Assembly: GCA_039630235.1 (NCBI GenBank)
Contig: JBCNVI010000011.1
Span: 1-44,906, forward strand
DNA length: 44,906 nucleotides
Origin: Candidatus Hydrothermales bacterium
Lineage (GTDB): Bacteria > Hydrothermota > Hydrothermia > Hydrothermales > JAJRUZ01
Direction: 5' to 3'
Both the position numbers and the translations under genes were made by a program. Shown piece after piece: positions 40,531 to 44,906 of the stretch (positions within the stretch are counted from its first letter, which is position 1; each line of letters begins with the position of its first letter). The notes beneath the pieces are model-generated. The model was not told the DNA's origin. It worked only from the letters and a program-made list of their open reading frames with translations, and ran no database searches.

Positions 40531-41640
40531 TTACCTCGTGGAAGGATGGGGTGTTTCAGCTGTTGAAGAAGGTAAAAGAGGTAGTTCAAGAGCATGTTTC
40601 GGTATCTGACCTGTCAGGGACTTCAGGAAAGCGACTATATAGCGGGTCTCTTCATCGGTCAGTTTTTTGTTGAGCTGTGTCTCTGCCATGATCTTTACAG
40701 CATCTTCAAGCTTCCATACGCTTCCATCGTGGAAATAGGGATAGGTTCTCTCTACGTTTCTCAAAGAAGAGGCTTTGAAAACAAACATATCTTCTTCTTC
40801 CTTCGTCACTCCGAACCTTCCAAGGTCTACAGGGATTGTAGGTTTTTCTATGGTTACATAAGGAGCTGTTGCCTTCCAATAGTCAACAAACTGACCAAAC
40901 TTAAGAAAGGCATCTCCACCGATAGCTGGACCACTATGACAGGATACACAGTCCAACTCTATGAAAAGCTTTAGACCTTTCTTTTCTTCTGGGGTGAGTG
41001 CCTTAGTGTTTCCCTTGAGAAATTCATCAAACCTTGAGGGCGTCATAAGAGTTCTTTCAAAGGCTGCTATTGCTTTACCTATGTTTTCATACCTGAGCGG
41101 ATCTTTTTCATTGGGGAATGCTTTTTTGAACATTTCCACATACTCCGGTATGGACTTTAGCCTTTCTATAACTTCCTTTTCCGAGGGCATTGCCATTTCT
41201 ATAGGATTTAGTATGGGACCAAGTGCTTGCTCCTCCACATCTTTTGCCCTTCCATCCCAGAATTGAGCAATATGAAGAGCGGCGTTGTAAACTGTCGGGG
41301 CATTTCTTGGACCTACCGCCCAGCTATGACCTATTGAAGTCGGAAGGTTATCAACACCATATGAAGCAAGGTTATGGCAGGTATTACAGCTAATAAGACC
41401 ACTTTTTGAGAGTCTCGGTTCATGGTAGAGCATCTTGCCAAGCTCAATCTTTTCCTTTGTCAGTGGGTTCTCAGGATTCTCGGCTACCTTTGGAAGCGGT
41501 TGAAAGAATTTTTTTGCTTCATTCAGAAGATGAGCATCTTCATCTTTGGACTTTTGTGTTTGAGTCTTTTCCTTGATCTGGTTATAAGCACCGGCACCTA
41601 ATAAAAAAACACCTACCACAGTCACCAAAAGTTTCTTCAT
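40531..41640 (-). CDS. Di-heme cytochrome c peroxidase (MauG/CcpA family)
   Basis: The 369-residue protein has a signal peptide (MKKLLVTVVGVFLLGAGAY) and two heme c sites: CNTCH (near residue 86) and CVSCH (near residue 231). Family motifs are GRAKDVEEQALGPILNPIEM, the conserved NAPTVYNAALH and TYPYFHDGSVWKLEDAV. It reduces H2O2 in the periplasm with electrons from small c-type cytochromes. I chose ATG 41640, preceded by AGAAGGAGAGGG, over the longer frame to 41679. The gene is visibly more GC-rich than its surroundings and lies between two transposase remnants, suggesting acquisition. Confidence 0.92.
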   Translation of the reverse strand: MKKLLVTVVGVFLLGAGAYNQIKEKTQTQKSKDEDAHLLNEAKKFFQPLPKVAENPENPLTKEKIELGKMLYHEPRLSKSGLISCNTCHNLASYGVDNLPTSIGHSWAVGPRNAPTVYNAALHIAQFWDGRAKDVEEQALGPILNPIEMAMPSEKEVIERLKSIPEYVEMFKKAFPNEKDPLRYENIGKAIAAFERTLMTPSRFDEFLKGNTKALTPEEKKGLKLFIELDCVSCHSGPAIGGDAFLKFGQFVDYWKATAPYVTIEKPTIPVDLGRFGVTKEEEDMFVFKASSLRNVERTYPYFHDGSVWKLEDAVKIMAETQLNKKLTDEETRYIVAFLKSLTGQIPKHALELPLLPSSTAETPHPSTR

Positions 41641-41679
41641 AACACCCTCTCCTTCTACATATATTATAATATAAAACAT

Positions 41680-42067
41680 AGCACACCTGAGACATCAAGT
41701 GAGAAATTAAGTTATATTCTTTTTTATAAGAAAGATATAAGCAATAGATTAGCCACTTACTCATAGAATTAAAACTCTTTATCCCACTTATCCATACTCT
41801 CCAACAACTGCCTCATATCCTTCTTCTCACTCCTACTAACACCTTACTTTCTACCTCACCACCCTCTACATCATATCACTCATAAACACACTCCTTATTA
41901 TCGTCTTAAAACTAAGTAAGAAAGCGTTTACAATATACACACATCAAAAACTCGTGTATTAATAGGTAAGAACAAGATAATGTTAGAAGTGGCAATTGGT
42001 AAAGCCTATTCGGGAAGAACTACAGCTTTTTTGAGCTATAAGAGCTAATATTAAAGCCTAACACTTT
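41680..42067. other. Non-coding, IS-derived in part
   Basis: No intact gene. The first 40 bases form the peroxidase leader. From about 41930 the sequence becomes remnant transposase DNA (e.g. plus-strand KPIREELQLF with stops). Confidence 0.4.
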
Positions 42068-42520
42068 GTGTCTGATGGGTATCATGACGGCGTAAATTTT
42101 ATAAAGTATTTGGAAAAGGGATCAATCAAGTGTGTAATACCGATAAGTGAAACAGAGGGGAGGAAAGTTAAAAATGGGTATAGGAGGCTAGTCAAGAGTA
42201 ATAAGTTAGAGCAGTTTTTTGATAATGTGAAGTGCATGGGGGTAATAGGAATAAGACGAGATTGTATGAGCTTGTGTAGCCTTGATGATGTTGCTAAAGT
42301 ATATTTTTTTTGTTTTTCTACGCACCTTGTGGAGTTATTGTCTTGTGTTTCCAAAATAATTCTAAAACAACCTTTTTGCCCTTTCTATATTTCAATTTTT
42401 TCTTGAACTCCTTTATCATTTATGAATGTTCCATTGGTAGTGTGAAACAGTTGGTAAAAGTTTCGTTTGTTGAGTCTAAATTTTCAAATATAATTTTTCC
42501 TCTCTTTCTATAACAACAGT
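42068..42520 (+). pseudogene. Transposase remnant, copy B (DDE-type C-terminal part)
   Basis: The frame 42068-42406 reads SDGYHDGVNFIKYLEKGSIK then CVIPI, like the DDE motif D-x-x-YD...L...GI.PVIPI of IS4/IS5-type transposases. A basic stretch RKVKNGYRRLV and a degenerate end follow. The N-terminal half is missing and the tail is shifted, so it is inactive. It is homologous to copy A, about 2.0 kb to the left. Confidence 0.55.
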
Positions 42521-42705
42521 TTCTTTTTCTCTAAGTTCTTTACGCTGACCTGAGTTCCATTATTTTTCTTAAAAGCTCTCTTTATCAGATTTAAAGGAGA
42601 AGATGAAAAGACTTGTTGAGATTGTCTATACTTTGATTAGTTTAATTATAATTACTAAATATAAAAACTATTTTAATCTTTTTAATTTTAGGAAGAGGGA
42701 TAAAA
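42521..42705. other. Non-coding leader of prolyl oligopeptidase
   Basis: AT-rich, with no gene. It should carry the promoter for the gene at 42706, whose ATG has AGGAAGAGGGA upstream. I cannot single out hexamers with confidence. Confidence 0.4.
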
Positions 42706-44730
42706 ATGAAGGTTAATTATCCAGAAACAAAGGAAGTTCTCTTAAAAGAACAGATTTTCGAATTTATAATAGAAGATAATTACAGGTGGCTTGAAAATTT
42801 TGAAGATAAAGAAGTAAAGGAATGGATAAAAAAACAAAATGAATTCGCGAGAAAAATTCTCGACTTTATCCCACAGAGAGATATAATCGAAAGGGAATAC
42901 ACAGAAATCTTGTTAAAAGAAAGAATAAGTGCCCCAGTTGTTTACAAAGATAAATATTTCTTTTATAAAATAAAAAAAGACCAAAACCACGCAATTTTAT
43001 ACCTTAGCAGGGGCGAATTCCTCCCTGAAAATGCCGAGATAGTCTTAAATCCGAATGAATGGAGCAAGGAGGGACTAGTAAGTTTAGACTTCTTTTATCC
43101 CTCTCCTGATGGAAGATATATTGCTTACGGAAAATCAGAGGCAGGTAGTGAGGCAAGCACTATGTACATAATTGATACAGAAAAAAAGATGATTCTCTCT
43201 GATAAACTGCCTAACACAAAATGGTCAACTGTTGCTTGGCTAAAAGATAACTCAGGGTTTTATTACACAAGAAACGAAGGAGGAGAAAAATTTTTACCCA
43301 GAGTTTACTTTCACAAACTTGGAAATAAATATGAAGACGATGAATACATATTTGGAAGAGAACTTTCGGATACAGAAATTCCATCAGTTTATTCTTCAAA
43401 AGGTGGTGAATATATATTCCTCGAGATTTCAAGGGGTTGGGATAAAAACGATCTTTATTTTAAAGAGGTAAAAAACAAGGAATTTAGAGAGATTGCAAAG
43501 GGCATAGACGCAATTTTTGAGGCAAAGGTTTATAAAGACTATATTTACATAAAAACAAACCATAACGCACCAAATTTTAAATTAATAAGAATTCCATTAG
43601 AAAATCCTGATTTAAAAAATAGCGAAGAGGTAATCCCAGAGGGAAAAGGAGTACTAAAAGACTTTACCTTTGCAGGAGGCAAAATAGTCTTTACAATAAA
43701 AGAAAATACATATTACAGGTTATTTATCGCTGACTTAAAAGGCAAAATAGAATACGAAATAAACACACCACGAAAGGGAACCATATGGATAAGAGAAAAG
43801 GATTACGATTTTCCCGAATTCTATTATGTATTTGAATCATTCTTCTATCCTCTATCAATTCATAAGTTCAACGTAAATAATTTAAAAGACACTCTGATAT
43901 ATCAACGAAAAGAAGATTTTGATGTAGATGATTATAAAGAAGAGTTAGTTTTTTACTCATCAAAGGATGGCACTAAAGTTCCCCTTTATATATTAAGCAG
44001 AAAGGAAATAAAACTGGACGGAAAAAATCCGACAATTCTTACAGGTTATGGAGGATTTGGTGTTGGAATTTCCCCTTATTTTATGGAGGAACTTATTCCT
44101 TTCTTAAAAAGAGGGGGAGTTTTTGCCATAGCTGGACTAAGGGGAGGAGATGAGTACGGCGAAAGATGGCATAAGGAAGGCATGAGAGAGAAAAAGCAAA
44201 ACGTGTTTAATGATTTCATAAGTGCAGCTGAATATTTAATAGATAAAAAATATACAAATCCTGAAAAGCTCGCTATAATGGGAGCAAGCAATGGTGGATT
44301 ACTTGTAGGTGCTGTAATGACACAAAGACCAGAATTATTTAAAGCAGTTTACTGTGGTGTCCCACTTCTTGATATGATAAGGTATCATAAATTTGGAGTT
44401 GCCCATATATGGACTACTGAATATGGGAACCCTGATAAAGAGGAAGATTTTAAATACCTTTATGCTTATTCACCATATCACAATATAAAAGAAGATAAAA
44501 AATATCCTTCGGTATTCTTCAAAACTTCAGAGTTTGATGGAAGGGTTCATCCAATGCATGCTATGAAGATGGCTGCAAAAATGCAAAAGATTTCTAAAGA
44601 TAATTTAGTGATTCTTTATGTTGAAGAAAAGGCTGGACATGGAGCGGGGAAACCTTTAAAAAAGATAATAAAATCAATAACTGATGAGTTTATCTTTTTA
44701 ATGTGGCAACTTGGAATGTTAAAAGATTAG
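42706..44730 (+). CDS. Prolyl oligopeptidase (S9A family)
   Basis: This 674-residue protein has the S9A layout. The N-terminal part (DNYRWLENFEDKEVKEWIKK) precedes a seven-bladed propeller (about 70-400) and an alpha/beta-hydrolase domain. The catalytic serine is in GASNGGLLVGAV (about residue 527), the aspartate in EFDGRVHPMHA (about residue 611) and the histidine in KAGHGAGKP (about residue 647). RGGDEYGERWHKEGM is a further signature. It cleaves short peptides after proline in the cytoplasm; no signal peptide is visible. Confidence 0.94.
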   Translation: MKVNYPETKEVLLKEQIFEFIIEDNYRWLENFEDKEVKEWIKKQNEFARKILDFIPQRDIIEREYTEILLKERISAPVVYKDKYFFYKIKKDQNHAILYLSRGEFLPENAEIVLNPNEWSKEGLVSLDFFYPSPDGRYIAYGKSEAGSEASTMYIIDTEKKMILSDKLPNTKWSTVAWLKDNSGFYYTRNEGGEKFLPRVYFHKLGNKYEDDEYIFGRELSDTEIPSVYSSKGGEYIFLEISRGWDKNDLYFKEVKNKEFREIAKGIDAIFEAKVYKDYIYIKTNHNAPNFKLIRIPLENPDLKNSEEVIPEGKGVLKDFTFAGGKIVFTIKENTYYRLFIADLKGKIEYEINTPRKGTIWIREKDYDFPEFYYVFESFFYPLSIHKFNVNNLKDTLIYQRKEDFDVDDYKEELVFYSSKDGTKVPLYILSRKEIKLDGKNPTILTGYGGFGVGISPYFMEELIPFLKRGGVFAIAGLRGGDEYGERWHKEGMREKKQNVFNDFISAAEYLIDKKYTNPEKLAIMGASNGGLLVGAVMTQRPELFKAVYCGVPLLDMIRYHKFGVAHIWTTEYGNPDKEEDFKYLYAYSPYHNIKEDKKYPSVFFKTSEFDGRVHPMHAMKMAAKMQKISKDNLVILYVEEKAGHGAGKPLKKIIKSITDEFIFLMWQLGMLKD

Positions 44731-44822
44731 CTAAAAAAACTTTCTAAACACTTATAGGGAATAACTCTTTAAGTTTCAACGAAGATTAGATTTATATTAT
44801 AATCTACTTATACATAAATAGG

Positions 44823-44906
44823 ATGAAATGTCCTAAGTGTTTATTTATTAATCCCGAGGGATTTAAATACTGTGGCAACTGCGGAGAGCCCCTACTTAAA
44901 ACTATT
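44823..44906 (+). CDS. Zinc-ribbon protein, N-terminus (runs off the window)
   Basis: The 28 visible codons read MKCPKCLFINPEGFKYCGNC then GEPLLKTI: a C-x2-C ... C-x2-C zinc ribbon as found at the start of many regulatory proteins, including adenylate-cyclase/ATPase types. The rest lies beyond 44906, so the function cannot be assigned. Confidence 0.65.
   Translation, partial: MKCPKCLFINPEGFKYCGNCGEPLLKTI

Noticed and set aside
40485-41266. Plus-strand ORFs across the peroxidase
   Set aside because: They are shadows of the minus-strand di-heme peroxidase, which has two CxxCH motifs and a signal peptide.
42068-42406. Stand-alone hypothetical gene
   Set aside because: Its DDE-like motif, missing N-terminal half and homology to 40119-40430 mark it as a transposase remnant.

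Overview
The window is AT-rich bacterial DNA, probably from a thermophile. The chromosomal backbone suggests an uncultivated lineage near the Fibrobacterota/Chlorobi/Bacteroidota group, of the kind seen in hot-spring candidate phyla such as WOR-3. The evidence is a giant secreted protein with a C-terminal type IX secretion (T9SS) sorting domain, a PorV-like outer-membrane protein beside it, an Omp85 barrel, two S9-family peptidases and a Roadblock protein. Protein families also common in thermophilic archaea (PaREP1, MNT/HEPN) are present. The taxonomic placement is inference from gene content only.

Region by region: 1-1.6 kb holds an MNT/HEPN toxin-antitoxin pair with a frameshifted MNT gene and a frameshifted Mth938-like gene. 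1.6-6 kb is housekeeping: S9C peptidase, GxxExxY nuclease-like protein, HhH protein, TIGR01777 epimerase, and a broken UPF0016 transporter. 6.0-11.6 kb is a type I-B cas operon (cas6, cas8, Cas11-like small ORF, cas7, cas5, cas3''). Only the small ORF and cas7 are intact. An intact DUF6922/AbiEii-type toxin-antitoxin pair lies between cas7 and cas5 with overlapping reading frames. 11.6-13.9 kb is an island with few genes: a strongly G-depleted stretch, one unrecognised ORF, a possible two-repeat CRISPR remnant and a truncated cmr3. 13.9-21.2 kb holds rmuC, two heavy-metal P-type ATPases each with a near-consensus promoter, thiol peroxidase, and two broken genes. 21.2-32.0 kb is mostly a minus-strand block of envelope and secretion genes: PorV-TPR fusion, giant T9SS cargo, Omp85, HNH endonuclease, membrane protein and TPR protein, with Roadblock on the plus strand.

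32.0-37.2 kb is an integrative element of about 5.1 kb inserted in the 5' half of a tRNA-Ala(GGC) gene. Exact 34-bp direct repeats bound it. It carries an inward-facing consensus promoter, four 12-bp iteron-like repeats, a two-frame tyrosine integrase joined by a possible -1 frameshift site, a zinc-finger protein and a second short tyrosine recombinase. A minus-strand operon follows: a wall hydrolase, a phage-type protein, a PaREP1 (HEPN-like) protein and an HTH protein. 37.2-40.1 kb, just outside the right repeat, contains decayed homologues of the element's own genes and a duplicated flank, so the locus looks repeatedly invaded. 40.1-42.5 kb is a di-heme cytochrome c peroxidase between two related, decayed transposase remnants. 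The window ends with a prolyl oligopeptidase and the start of a zinc-ribbon protein.

A cross-cutting feature is the number of single-base frameshifts. In eight of them the reading frame would be restored by one extra A (coding strand) in an A-tract. Many long genes rich in A-tracts are intact, so simple random sequencing error is not the obvious explanation, although it cannot be excluded from sequence alone.
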